Part shown: piece after piece, positions 22,937 through 34,383 of the stretch
How positions within the stretch are numbered: the first letter of the stretch is position 1
How the letters are laid out: the number at the start of each line of letters is the position of its first letter
NCBI GenBank assembly: GCA_038277395.1
Contig: CM076197.1
Location: 99,474,442 to 99,538,441 of the forward strand
Reading direction: 5' to 3'
Length of the DNA stretch: 64,000 nucleotides
From: Dryocosmus kuriphilus
Lineage: Eukaryota > Arthropoda > Insecta > Hymenoptera > Cynipidae
The notes under the pieces: generated by a model
What the model was told of the DNA's origin: nothing
What the model saw: the letters and a program-made list of their open reading frames with translations, nothing else
Databases searched by the model: none
Position numbers and translations under genes: made by a program

Positions 22937-23985
22937 ACACGGAAAGAAATAGTATGGTAGGACCATCCATAGCAGTATTGATGCGTGCACTATTAATGTG
23001 ATATCCATTGCAATGGATGAGTGAACGTTTCGTCAAGCTGCTGTTTCAAAATGAAATGGATGCTTGAACCACACTTGCTTGGTTATCCAATGTATGGTTG
23101 CCTCAGCCATATCTGAGGTTGCTTTGTCCATGTTAGTGTGTTGTATGAAGTGCAGTAGAAGTCCGATAAGTTTCTTACTTTGGGGCTGTAGGGGCATAAA
23201 ATTCCAGAAATTTTAGACTTAATGAATGCCCCTTCCATTAGAGGTTATTCTAGTGCACATGTGAAGGCGCAAACGCAACTGTTGCGCGCAGGCGCAATAT
23301 GTGATCCCATATACATAGTGGGAGCTTCAAATTAGTGTGCATGGAAGTAGATGCAATGACGTCATAAGGGGAATGGAGACTTATCGGACTGCGACTTATC
23401 GGACTTCTACTGTATAGTTAAAAGTTGAAACGAAAAAAATTGAAATGAAGGAGGAATACGTTAAGACACGGATTGTAAAATTTAAAATAATATTTCTAAA
23501 GTGATGTTTTTTATCATAAATTTTAGGTTATGTCTTAGTTGTAGGTTACGGCTTCAACCCTACAAGTTTTTTTTCTATATAAAAATATTATATATGTTTC
23601 TGTAAACATTGTGTGCATAAAATGAATTTTAAAAAAATTATCTTTATTCTTTAATTATTATTTCTGTTCTTATTGCGATCTATTATTATTATTGACCTTT
23701 TCCCTATAACTTTGGATACCACAAAAATATACATTTTCGTGACATAACTTTACTTTTAGTTAATGCAACAATTTCCATGGTTCTGGTACACAGATATTAC
23801 GTTTTGCCTCATCCACTGCTATGGTCGGCTCATACATATCGTTTTCTTGACACAGCAATATCCCAGCCATCAAATTACTATGGATGCCACAGCCATGGAT
23901 GTGTCTGGGACGTATTATTCAATAGACTATGGTTCAGGCATACATATATACAGTTGGCTCAACCATACCTTTATTTCCGTGCAAT
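22937..23985. mobile_element. TIR element with CACGGAAA ends, nested in hAT element
   Basis: The left end CACGGAAAGAAATAGTATGG and the inverse of the right end (CACGGAAATAAAGGTATGG) match. Subterminal arms contain repeated (ACC)ATCC/TATGGTTG-type words in opposite orientations. No transposase. A pogo-like MITE sits inside it. The ends resemble those of the 54598-58010 element, hinting at one family. Confidence 0.5.
23153..23412. mobile_element. pogo/Tigger-like MITE (260 bp)
   Basis: TIRs CAGTAGAAGTCCGATAAGT at 23153 and the inverse ending CGGACTTCTACTG at 23412, plus an extra ACTTATCGGACTGCGACTTATCGG motif near the right end. This is the terminal vocabulary of pogo/Tigger elements. TA follows on the right; the left flank reads TG rather than TA, probably a mutation. 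Confidence 0.6.
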
Positions 23986-24448
23986 TAATTTCGGAATAGG
24001 GTAGTTTGAGAGTACCAACTGAGTCCTAATTAATCACGTATTGATAAATGTGATAGCATTATTTGTTCATCTATTTCTCGATGTGGTCATGCCAGCTTAA
24101 CGTTATGTCAGCGGTGCCATGCTTTTTTTTTTTTTAATCAAAAAGTACAAAATTTCTGAATGTGGCACAAAATTAGCTCTAAATGAGTACTAAATTTTGA
24201 CAGGTTTAAAACTTCGTTTTGACAAAGTGGTTATTTTTATACAATCAAATGTATACAATCTATATAAACCGGAAAACGCACATTTATTGCGTAAAATTAG
24301 TGGTACCGCTAACTATACTTCTTGAGTACTGTGTTGTAACACTTAATAAATACGTGATGCCATTTCCCATATTTGTGTCAAGGATTACACGGAAATTTTT
24401 GAGTGTCCTGGTTTTTCGCCCCATCCATCTGATAACCCTAGACAAGTA

Positions 24449-24929
24449 TTCCCTTTTCGCCCCATAGGCGTGGGAGGTCGGGTCCCTAAACATGGAAAAT
24501 CCTTCCACTCTCTGAATAAATGTGAAGTTCTATTACAAATCTGATATTCCCTCTGGGAGACAAGTTCCCATCGATTTGTTAGATTTTCGATTTTACACAC
24601 TTTGACGAGCACTTTGTACAGTTGTTCACCGCAGCCAAACAAAATCCTAATCAAACAGAAGAGTGCATACGAGAGTTTGAATGAAACGTTTACGTTTGAC
24701 TCGACACTCAACACCGACGATTTCGCACCGGATGTCCTCCCGAGCGATAACGGCTTGGCTTCGAGCTCTTGAAAAATCTCACGTGCTCAAAATAAAAGTA
24801 AATACACCCACAGTTGATCCCATAAATCCTTGTCGGGGACGTGAGTGCGTTGGATATTAACTGGAATCTAAGTTTATAATTGCTGAAAACTACACGGGCT
24901 ACCAGATACTGGAGCAATACCGGTCTCCT
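24449..24929. other. Short host spacer between two hAT elements
   Basis: About 480 bp without element signatures or a supported gene. Confidence 0.35.
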
Positions 24930-24937
24930 AATAAACT

Positions 24938-27900
24938 AGGGTTACCATATGTTCCTAGTACGAAAGGAGGACACCTGAAAATTTCCTAACCAAACCTTAA
25001 ATTACCAGCATAGTAAAGGCGACTTTTTTGAATTTTAAATAATGCAAGCCACAAATGTTCAATATAATGATTTTATTTCTACGAATTCGGTTTTGGTTTC
25101 ACTACATATATTAAGTTTGTATATTATATTATGTAATTTGGTACTCTAAGTATCACAGGTACTTGTTATACATAATACTGTTACTGAAATAGTCTTCGTA
25201 ATACTTATCTTATTTAGATACAGATTATACTTATTATTAATGAATGCATTGCACTGTGCTTGTGACAAGGAAGAAATAAACTCAATAAATATCTACCTAT
25301 TTTAAAAATAGGATTATCGATTCTAAGTTAACAAAAATTTAAAGAAACCGACGTATCTTCCTCGTTTCAAGTTTTATGAAGTGTAATATTGTTAATGCAT
25401 ATATTCCGAATCAGGTAACAATTAAGACTTAGAAGTATTTTTCAGAACTTCCAATTTTATCCAATAAATGAACATTTTCGGATTGCAGCAGATATTTATG
25501 AAATTGTTGACAGGAGAAATGTTTCAAATTGAACACAACTCTTATAATGTGTCGAATAGATTCGACAGATAAGCGATTTCTTTCGTCACTCTATTGTACA
25601 TTAATGTACGAAAAAATTCTTTCTACAGTCGCATTATGTGCTGGAATGGAAAAGAAAAACTGAGAAATAATCAGTAACTCTGAACACGAATTTATGTTTG
25701 AATTGTGGTTGAAAAATTCTGTTATTTTGTAGCTCGAGTCACGTTTTTGAAAAATTCAGTATCTTGTTCTTTCAAAAAATTCTTTAAATTGACATATTGA
25801 TCGAAAATTATTGAGTCATTGATGAAAATATTTTTCTTTCTCAAGTAGCTGATCGATTTTTCAATATTTTCGTACTTGAGTTCTTTTTTTTCTCGAAAGT
25901 TAAGCCATTTAAAAACTCGAAATTCCGAAAATAATTTTTCGTTGCCTTATAAACTTTCAAAGCATTTTCTACGAAAATGTCGCATTTTTTTCCATGACCA
26001 TCTTTTTGTAATATAGATAGTTGTGTTTTTACCTCCAGCGGAAGGAAATTTGAGTCAATTTTTTCAACCAAACATTCAACGATGCTATCGATCTGAGCTG
26101 TAATTCCCAAGACGCTGTTTTTTTCCCTCTCTACAATTTGCATTTTTTGGTGAATAACAGCCATGAAAGAGCGAACAAAGTAAAGAAAGCATTCACTCAA
26201 GTCATTGGAAAAAAATTCCAGCAAATATTTCGGTGCTTGTTCGATTGATAAAAAGTACGAACGCAAAGCCGGAAACATTTGGAGAATTCTTTCAACGGCC
26301 GGAAACAGAGAAAGGCATCTTGTTTTACTATGAGAGAGCAGTTCATGAAACTGAATTTCAACAAATTCACAAAAGCTTTTCAATGCTTCAGTTCGTACAG
26401 TATAAATTGAGAAGAAATCGAAGATTTTCAACGCTAAAATATCGACAGCAAATGAATCAAATTGATCTAACCCGTGATGAGCACTATTGTGAATTATGTG
26501 GGCAGGGCACCCAATGCCAATAATGTTTTCATCGACTTCTTGTTTCAAAATCCAAAAAAAAAATTTTTTTGACACTTCGATTGACACCACCGTTTGTGTT
26601 ATCGGCCGAAAAAGATGATATTTTTTGTTTTAACTCGAATTTATCAAAACTTTCAGTCAGTAAATTTCGAATTGCTTCTGCTGTTTCATTTTTTGCTTCT
26701 TTTAAATCTAAAACTCTTACTTTAGTCCCACCTTTAGAATAATCAAAGTATTGCAAAAAATCGGGAATAATCTTACGTAACCATGATTGCTGCTATCAGT
26801 CCCTACTCCGATAAATGGGATATCCTTGAGGTCATTCAGGAGAATTTCCATCGAGTGAGGTGGCAAAACGCCTTTTACAATTCTGTCCGTTTTCGTCCTT
26901 GCGCAACAAAATTTTTTGGCGATTTCGGAGTCGTCAAATAACACTCGCAGTAATGGTGAAGTACAATCCATCAAATTGAAACTTTGATGGTGGCTCAAAA
27001 TGTGAAAAGCGAAAGTTCCTTCTCCTGCATGGACTTTTAAATCTGTTGACGTATGTTTTCGAAGAAGAAAACTGTCCATCGATTTCGATGTTGATGCAGC
27101 ATGGATTTGCGATTTGTGTTGAACACTATTCACACGTCGTTCGAGAACAGTCCTCCCTGAAAAATGGATTATTTTCGGCCTTTCTTACTAAAAATTGTAG
27201 TTTATTCAATATTGTATATAATTTTTTTAATACTCATTATTTTTTGTATTTGTTTGTTTATTTGCAGAGGCGTAGACATAAGGTGTGTTTGGAGATTGAA
27301 ATATTTGAATGAAATAATATCAAAATAAAGAATGTTCAACTATAAAATTTAAAAACTGCATGACTTTGCATATTAAAAATTCAAAAATTGAAAACATAAA
27401 AATTTTCTTTCTCGAAACTAGAAAGTCAAAGATTAAAAACTCGGGAATCTCAAAGAAAAACCATTTTTGTAACAATAAACTCCTCTAAGACATTTTTTCT
27501 GCCTGCGCCTCTTTTTTTTTATCAATTTCATTGTAGAAAGCAAACAAGAAAAAAATACAAACCACGGTAGACGACGCTTACGTATGTGTCGCAAATTTCG
27601 CATTTTCCTTCATACTTGTTGCGACCATAAGTAAAAGCAGGGAATTCTGCTTTCAAAGCTGCAGTGAATTCGCATTTTCGTTTCGGCTTTTTTTGCATTG
27701 CTGACTTTTCCGATTCTTTTGGTGTTGGTTGTTTGCTAACTCGACCCATGATAAGCAAACTACAAAATATATCAATTCTGAATATTTCAATGTTAACATT
27801 TGTTTTATTTTAATTATTTGTGAGATATAGTACAAATTCTCCAATACTAAACTCAAATCATAGATGTTTCACTATATACAGAAAATCACGAAAAAGTATG

Positions 27901-28334
27901 AACCTATATGTGCCGGTTTTGCTTCCAAAGCTTTAATGATTCACATGGAATTTGTCTTGAATCGAGAAATCTTTCAAGAAAAGAGTTATTCACGACAGTC
28001 TCTAAACTTTTAAAAAATCGCATGTTCATATTCTTTACCTTAGTTTGACACAATGCATGCATTCAGAACGCGCATATAAGCAAGTTCATTTGGGCTTTCC
28101 CGTAGATGCGCGGTATTATGTATATTAATATACCAATCGGTGGGCAGCAGGCGGGAAATTTTAAATCTTATCCGAATTGAAACTTTCCGCTAGAGTGGTA
28201 CGGAGCGGTAGGTAAGAATAAAAATATACCATTTTGATCAGAAAGGAGGACATTTTCAAACGAAGGGAGGACAGGAGGACAAGCAAGCCAAAAGGAGGAC
28301 ATGTCCTCCCTAAGGAGGACGTTTGGTAACCCTA
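24938..28334 (-). mobile_element. hAT transposon (3.4 kb) with degraded transposase
   Basis: Ends AGGGTTACCATATG and (inverse) TAGGGTTACCAAACGTCC are flanked by the 8-bp duplication AATAAACT (24930-24937 and 28335-28342). The subterminal AGGACATGTCCTCC palindrome near 28300 resembles that of the 22360 element. The transposase gene lies on the minus strand (25429-27749). Confidence 0.85.
25429..27749 (-). pseudogene. hAT transposase (BED-type finger, RNase-H-like core, C-terminal dimerisation domain), broken
   Basis: ATG at 27749 starts a basic N-terminus and the finger CEICDTYVSV. Exon 1 ends at 27563 (CCGTG|GTTTGT) and exon 2 starts at 27156 (TTCAG|GGAGG), giving VYRGRTVLERRVNS..H; the expected first His of the finger is Arg. 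The core shows HHQSFNLMDC, TDSSNHGYVRLFP (first catalytic-type Asp), a frameshift in a T run near 26756, SADNTN, a second frameshift near 26565, then IGCPAHIIHN, FSIYTVRTEALKSFCEF and SHSKTRCLS, where families have TRWLS. The C-terminal block SIPAHNATVERIFS..DERNRLS lies near 25540-25640 with one TAG. It is clearly dead. Family assignment rests on this ordered set of hAT blocks. Confidence 0.8.
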
Positions 28335-28342
28335 AATAAACT

Positions 28343-29686
28343 CTGAGCATTTAGATCCTTTGTTTTGTTTTTTTCGCCCCCTCTATGTATCTCCTTCCCT
28401 TGTGAATTACAAATCGCCTTCTATGTCAGACTAGTAAATTAATACCAGTAATATGTTGGTTGCAACCACGTTTATGGGTTTGCGTCTCCTGTATGGAATT
28501 ATGTATAACTTAAAGGCCGTTCTTGGTTAGTAAGTAGCTGCAGGACAAGGTTTGTGTCCTCCGTTCTTGTCTTTCTCCCGTTCTCAGTTTGCTCCCTTTG
28601 TTCATTTTGGTTCCACCTTCTTCTTGGCAGGATGGATCCACTGCTCGCCGCTCGTTGCGATAATCAGCTTTCGATTATTTATCGCACTATTAATCCAGGA
28701 ATAGGTCCCAATCGGCCGCCCAATTTGTAATCGTTAAAACCGATCCCTGCACGATCCGACCTCACTGGTGCTCCGCATTCCGTTGAAAGGGGATCGAACG
28801 ATGCCGACCAATAGCTGCTCCCGTAATCCGCGAACTTATTTCTCCTGGGAAAAAGGTCTAGGAGACGATCAGCATTCCAATTGAACCGGTCGAATTCGAG
28901 AGTTTGATTTGTTTCAGCTCATTTTTCAAGAGCAGAGCGTTTTTTTTTAACATTATTTTTTTTAAGAACAAAAATGATAAAATTACTTTAGAATTTTATT
29001 TTTTATAAATGAGAGGTGTCTATTGGTTATGATGGATTCAAAGCCATAATAATTTTCCATTTAGGATCATTTTGGAAAAATAATCAAGTTCGACGCAAAT
29101 TCGAATTGAATAGATTCTAAAAGCAGTCTTGTTACTTAAAAAGATTCATTATTTGTAGCAAAAGTAATTGAAAAATGAGTTTTTATATAATTTGGATATT
29201 AAATGTATAAAGTTGAAAACATTTTTTCATAAAATATTCCAACTATACCATTTTTTTTCATTCTGATTTACCAAGAAAAAGAACAATCCAAATTTCGTCA
29301 CTTCTTAAAAAATTAATACAATAATTTGACCTTTTCTAATGAATTTGCGAAAAAATGAAATATTTCGCCTTTTATAAGTTTTAAAAAGAGATTCAAATTG
29401 ATTCGAAGTAACTTTCAGATTCGAATTAGGAACTTCAGGTACAAAACTTATGATACTTTTTTCTGTCAATGTAAATATACTGTTCATAGATAAATAAGCT
29501 TAATTTTTTATTCTAAACCTCTTCCTTATGATAAAAAATTTATAAAATTTTTTATCTAATCTAATTTTTTCTAATAAAAAATATTACGCGGGTATTACAA
29601 AATCCTATCATAAAATAGAGGCTGCGAATATGTCGAATCTGCATCTCGTATTAAGAAATATTTGCTTTGACCTTCATTTTTGAAAG
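28343..29686. other. Non-coding DNA with a GC-richer island
   Basis: 28600-28880 is GC-richer than its surroundings (CGATTATTTATCGCACTATTAATCC and following) and may be a conserved non-coding element. 28900-29680 is plain AT-rich DNA. No gene. Confidence 0.3.
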
Positions 29687-29688
29687 TA

Positions 29689-30626
29689 CGAGCTGTGATC
29701 AAAAAGTAAGGTGACTTTTTATTTTTATCAAAAAATATTTATTTATTCATCAATATTGATGTTGTCCCCTTCAAAGTAATCCCCCTGAGATATAATATAT
29801 TTGTGCCAGCGCTTTTTCCAATCCTCAAAGCATTTCTGATAAGCACTTTTTGTTATAGCCTTCAGCTCTTCCAGCGATGCGGTCTTTATCTCCTCAATCG
29901 TCGCAAAACGTCGCCCTTTCATGGGTCTTTTCAGTTTTGGAAACAGGAAAAAGTCGCAGGGAGCCAAATCTGGTGAATACGGTGGCTGAGGCATGATTAT
30001 GGTGTTGTTATTGGCCAAAAAATTACGAACAAGCAATGAAGTGTGAGCTGGCGCATTATCGTAATTTCGGAACAAACTTCGCTGACACACGTCTCATGCC
30101 CAAAATATCCACTAAAGTTGCTTGGCACGAGGCAAACGAGATGTCGACATCATCAGCAACTTCTCTAATGGTAATTCGACGATTTGCCAACACTATTTTC
30201 TTCACTTCTTCAACGTTTTCATCAGATGTTGACGTGCTGGAACGTGCAGGGCGAGCTTCGTCATTAACATCTTCTCGGCCTTCCCGAAAGAGCTTGTACC
30301 ACTTACAAACATTTTTTTTACTCAGAATACACTCACCGTATGCCACTTTTAACATTTCAAGTGTTTTGGAGCACTTAATTCCATTTTTTACACAAAATTG
30401 GATGCAAATCCTTTCATCCATTTTTTTCGACAGCAGAAAATCGCCGATCACGCAAAACACTTCTAACCTTTATGCCTCTCACAAACAAACAAAAAATGCT
30501 ATATAGCTGAAACTGTCCACATATTTTTGAGACGAGTGTACCAACATAAGAAAAAAAGAAAACGAATGTCGACTGTACGCATCCCGCGAAATTCAAAAAG
30601 TCACCTTACTTTTTGATCACCCCTCG
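29689..30626 (-). mobile_element. mariner element, copy 2 (938 bp, internally deleted)
   Basis: TIRs CGAGSTGTGATCAAAAAGTA with TA at 29687 and 30627. Minus orientation. It is the same family as copies 1 and 3, with an independent internal deletion. Confidence 0.9.
29743..30421 (-). pseudogene. mariner transposase, internally deleted
   Basis: ATG at 30421. The N-terminal DNA-binding region is intact through REVADDVDISFASCQATLVDILGMRR..FVPKL, where a deletion joins directly to YDNAPAHTSLLVRN in another frame and on through YSPDLAPCDFFLFPKLKRPMKG to DNINIDE. The DETW block with the first catalytic Asp is lost, and the second His of the HHDN motif is altered at the junction. The breakpoints differ from those of copy 1, so the deletions are independent events. 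Confidence 0.85.
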
Positions 30627-30628
30627 TA

Positions 30629-32330
30629 TATAAACGATAAAAAGGGTATAAAGACCTCTATTTTCTATTGGTAATTTTCTAAAATAAATTTACCTGAAAG
30701 TGGACAAAAATCCAAAGTAAAAAAATTACATTCTCATCGTATTTGAAAACGTCAATTTTTTCAAAAACTTGTATAAGATGTAGAAAATACATTGATTATA
30801 GTAAAACTAACCATTTTTCCTCCTCATTTCACATACTACTCTCATCGAGCAAAAATTACATTATTTACAATTATTCAAGATACAATTTTGAAAACTCTTG
30901 TAGAGAAAAATTTACAAAAGCGTGCGCATGACTTTCTATTATTAAATATTTTAGTAATAGTATAGAATTCTTTAGCAAATAAAATTACTCTTGGGTATCA
31001 AAATGGGATTTCCATTAAAACCTTTTAAATTCAATTTGAAAACGAGTTTTGCTAATTAATTGTGTTACAGTCCTACTAATTTTGTTATTTTGTACACAAA
31101 AGAATTGAGATTATTTAAAAAAGGCAATTATAAAAATCTTTAAAAAATTACGTAAAATATTAATCTTTTTAGAAAATGACAAAGCGTGACATAGTCTATC
31201 CAGAAGTTTCATATCAATAAACTATTAGTTTTTCGATAAAATTAAGGTCCAGAAAACTATCCGTAAAAATGCAAGAATATTACAAATTTATGGATACTTT
31301 CTCCATTTACTGAACCCTTCACAAACATCAACATGTAAAATTTAAAGAAAAAATATTGAAATTTTGTAGAAAATTTCCGCAAATCTCTAAAATTATTGAA
31401 TATTTTTTAATTCTGCAGAAGAAAGACATTGCTTAACTATGATGAAACTCAATAATAATTTTTTCACTGAAAACAACAATCTTTATGCGTGCCATTTATA
31501 AAAAATGAAGCTTTTTTGGAACACTCTATTGCTAATGTTAAAATAGCGAAAGGAAGTTTTTTCTGTAATATTTACAGATATTTTAGAAAAGAATAGATGA
31601 TTTATAAATTTTACAAAAATATCTGTCAAATGAATCGAATTCTAATTTTTATTCAAGATCTTAATTTATCAGATTAAATTTTTTAATATTGGTAAACTGT
31701 ACAGAACTCTATCTTATTTAGTAGAGGAGACAACCCTACAGTAGATAATTATTAATTAAAAGCACAAATATACGTAAAATAATTTATTCTAATTTTAATT
31801 TATTAACGCATATAGTGTCTTAAATATTACTGAAATTAAATAAATTATTTAAAATACGTAAATATTTTATATTCATGATTAACTACTGTAAACTCCATTA
31901 TCTACTGTGGGGTGATTTTCTCCAAACTAAAATTAGTAAAAATAATCAATTGTTGGTTTTTTGTTTAATTACTTTACTAAATATTTAATTAGTTTTTCCT
32001 ATTTTATCAGCAAATTCTAACTATCACAGATCAAGAAATCAGTGTTAGGAGTTAATTTTAGATTTTAAAACTGTAATTTTCAATATTTCTAAATAAAAGC
32101 AAATCTAACTTTTTTCTGAATGTGAACAAATTTGTATTTGTATTCCTCATAATTTAATTTAATAAAATGTATCAGAAATATCTCCAGAAATATTAAACAA
32201 TCCCTTCATTTCAATCAAGAAAACTGTGAAGTATCTTCCTTTAATGATTTCAAAACTTAGAAAAATATGTTTATCAAACCTTATAGATCCACAAAATAAA
32301 AAAAACAGCAAAAATTTTGAATAGATTAAA
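30629..32330. other. AT-rich intergenic DNA
   Basis: No gene recognised. It contains the small MITE at 31726-31923. Confidence 0.35.
31726..31923. mobile_element. Small MITE (198 bp) with GGAGACAACCCTACAGTAG ends
   Basis: The left end GGAGACAACCCTACAGTAGA and the inverse of the right end GGAGAAAATCACCCCACAGTAGATAAT agree over about 26 bp. The CTACAGTAGATAA core recurs at 53484-54073, suggesting a shared family. Confidence 0.5.
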
Positions 32331-32334
32331 CAAA

Positions 32335-32606
32335 TATTCACATTTAAGAATTAACCAGTAAATGGCTTTAAATGATCATTGAAAATAAAAAGAAATACAT
32401 CTTCAGTTTAAAGACAGGTATATTTGAATCACTTGGCAACGTTTGGATTAGAAATAGACCCTCTTCAAGCTGTTTTATAAAAATCTGAAATAACATAAAT
32501 GTAATTGAGATGATAAAAATATAATTGAAAACAACATAAAGTGTCTAAAATTAATAATAAAGAGTAATGACTCCAACACAATAAAATATTTTTAAATACT
32601 TGCAGC
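32335..32606 (-). repeat. R repeat, left arm of the palindrome split by mariner copy 3
   Basis: Inverse of 37017-37290. Shared words include GCAAGTATTTAAAAA, GTGTTGGAGTCATTACTCT, TTGTTTTCAATT and TATTTTTATCATCTCAATTA. A third copy is at 58047-58325. Confidence 0.7.
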
Positions 32607-34139
32607 ATATACGAGGTGTGATCAAGAAGTAAGGTGACTTTTTGAATTTCGCGGGATGCGTACAGTCGATATTCGTTTGCTTTTTTTCTTATGTTGGTAC
32701 ACTCATCGCAAATATATATGCACAGTTTCAGCTATATAGCCTTTTTTTTGTTTGTTTGTGAGAGGCATAAGGGTTAGAAGGGTTTTGCGTGCTCGGCGAT
32801 TTTCTGCTGTCAAAAAAAATGGAACAAAGAATTTGCATCCAATTTTGTGTAAAAAATGGAGTTAAGTGCTCCAAAACACTTGAAATGTTGACAGTGGCAA
32901 ACGGTGAGTGTACTCTGAGTAAAAAAAATGTTTATAAGTGGTACAAGCTCTTTCGGGAAGGCCGAGGAGATGTTAATGACGAAGCTCGCTCTGGACGTTC
33001 CAGCACGTCAACAACTGATGAAAACGTTGAAGAAGTGAAGAAAATAGTGTTGGCGAATCGTCGAATTACCATTAGAGAAGTTGCTGATGATGTCGGCATT
33101 TCGTTTGGCTTGTGCCAAGCAATTTTAGTGGATATTTTGGGCATGAGATGTGTGTCAGCGAATTTTGTTCCGAAATTGCTAAATTTTGACCAAAAGAACC
33201 GTCGCGTGAGCATCACTCAGGAGCTGTTGAATGACGTCAACGGCGACCCAGCTTGCTCAAAAGGATCATAACAGATGATGAAACATGGGTATATGGTTAT
33301 GACGTCGAAACTGAGGCTCAATCTTCCCAGTGGAAGCATTCTGAATCACCAAGACCAAAAAAAGCACGCCAAGTTCGATCAAGTGTCAAGGTTTTGCTTA
33401 CCGTTTTCTGCGATTATCATGGCGTAGTGCACCAGGAGTTCTTACCACAAAGTTGTGCGCCGGTTGCGTGAAGCAATACGAAAAAATCTGATTCTCATCG
33501 CGCGCGTCGCGCACCGCGCTTCGCGCGAAGTATGAGCGCGCCTAGGGCGCGCGTCTGTTCGCACTCGCGCTTCGCGCTCGATAAATTATTCACCTCGCGC
33601 TACGCGCTCGGTGTCTATGGATCGTATAAACCTTTAAATTAAAAATTCCAAAAGGAATTATTTTACTTAAGGCTCTATCGCCCTTAAAGAATACATTCTC
33701 ATCATGACACTCGCGCTTCGCGCTGGATAATTTCATTTTTTTAAAAAACACATTGTAGATTGGTGAATTTTTTTTGTGATTTTCAAAATTTTCACAATAC
33801 AGGATTTCGATTCTCAAAAGTAAAACGATGAGTCTTATAAATAAATTTTGTAGCTCTTTCCAAGGTGAAAAATTCTGCTTGTTAATATTTTCTCATATCT
33901 TGCATAGTTTTGCTGAAAAGTGGTTTTCTTTATATTTCATAATATATTTCACGAATAACTCAAAAGCTACGCGTCTGCTCAAAAAAATGACAGAGAGAAA
34001 ATTTGTAGATCCTTTTGAGGTGAACAACTTTGTTTATTATCAATAATGTTGTTAAAGGTTTTGGCCTTAGGTCTGAGAATTTAATAAGTATATAAATAAA
34101 GGTATCTTTATTATATATGATGATACATTCGATACATTC

Positions 34140-34185
34140 AATGCGTTTCGCCACGATATCGTGGCCTCTTCAGGACTGTAAAAAA
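34140..34185 (-). ncRNA. Hammerhead-like motif in PLE terminal repeat
   Basis: The minus strand reads CTGAAGA (fits CTGANGA), then G, a perfect GCCACG-ATAT-CGTGGC hairpin, then GAAAC. This is the core order of a hammerhead ribozyme, known from PLE terminal repeats. The extra G before the hairpin and a poor stem I make self-cleavage doubtful. Confidence 0.45.
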
Positions 34186-34383
34186 TATGGCTTTTTTCAA
34201 AAAAACAGGATCGTTGGAGAGACTTTTTACAATTCAAGAAGGTTATATGTTGTAGACTTACCATTAAATGTTTTTCAATAAGAAATATTTAAGAAAGTTG
34301 TAGAGTGCACACAGGTTATGTTTTCATTTTTTTAAATGTAGAAGTGATACTGGTTTTTTAATAAAGAAACTTTTAGTTTTAGT

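Larger units (their letters stand above)
22798..24140. repeat. Direct ~137-bp repeats flanking an insertion inside the hAT element
   Basis: 22798-22935 and 24003-24140 share TTATTTGTTCATCTATTTCT and CATGCCAGCTTAACGTTA in the same orientation, with about 10-15 % differences. They flank the element at 22937-23985. They are too long for a simple target duplication, so a local duplication is likelier. Confidence 0.55.
22360..24440. mobile_element. Non-autonomous hAT element (2,081 bp)
   Basis: It begins TAGGGTTACC and ends GATAACCCTA, flanked by perfect 8-bp duplications GACAAGTA (22352-22359 and 24441-24448), the hAT signature. The subterminal sequence GTCCTGG..CCGGGACATGTCCTC resembles that of the coding hAT at 24938-28334, so the same transposase type may have moved both. 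The interior has no transposase and is filled by a further insertion. Confidence 0.85.

Noticed and set aside
22798..24140. LTR retrotransposon suggested by ~137-bp direct repeats
   Set aside because: No TG..CA ends, no primer-binding or polypurine site and no gag/pol. The interior is a TIR element.
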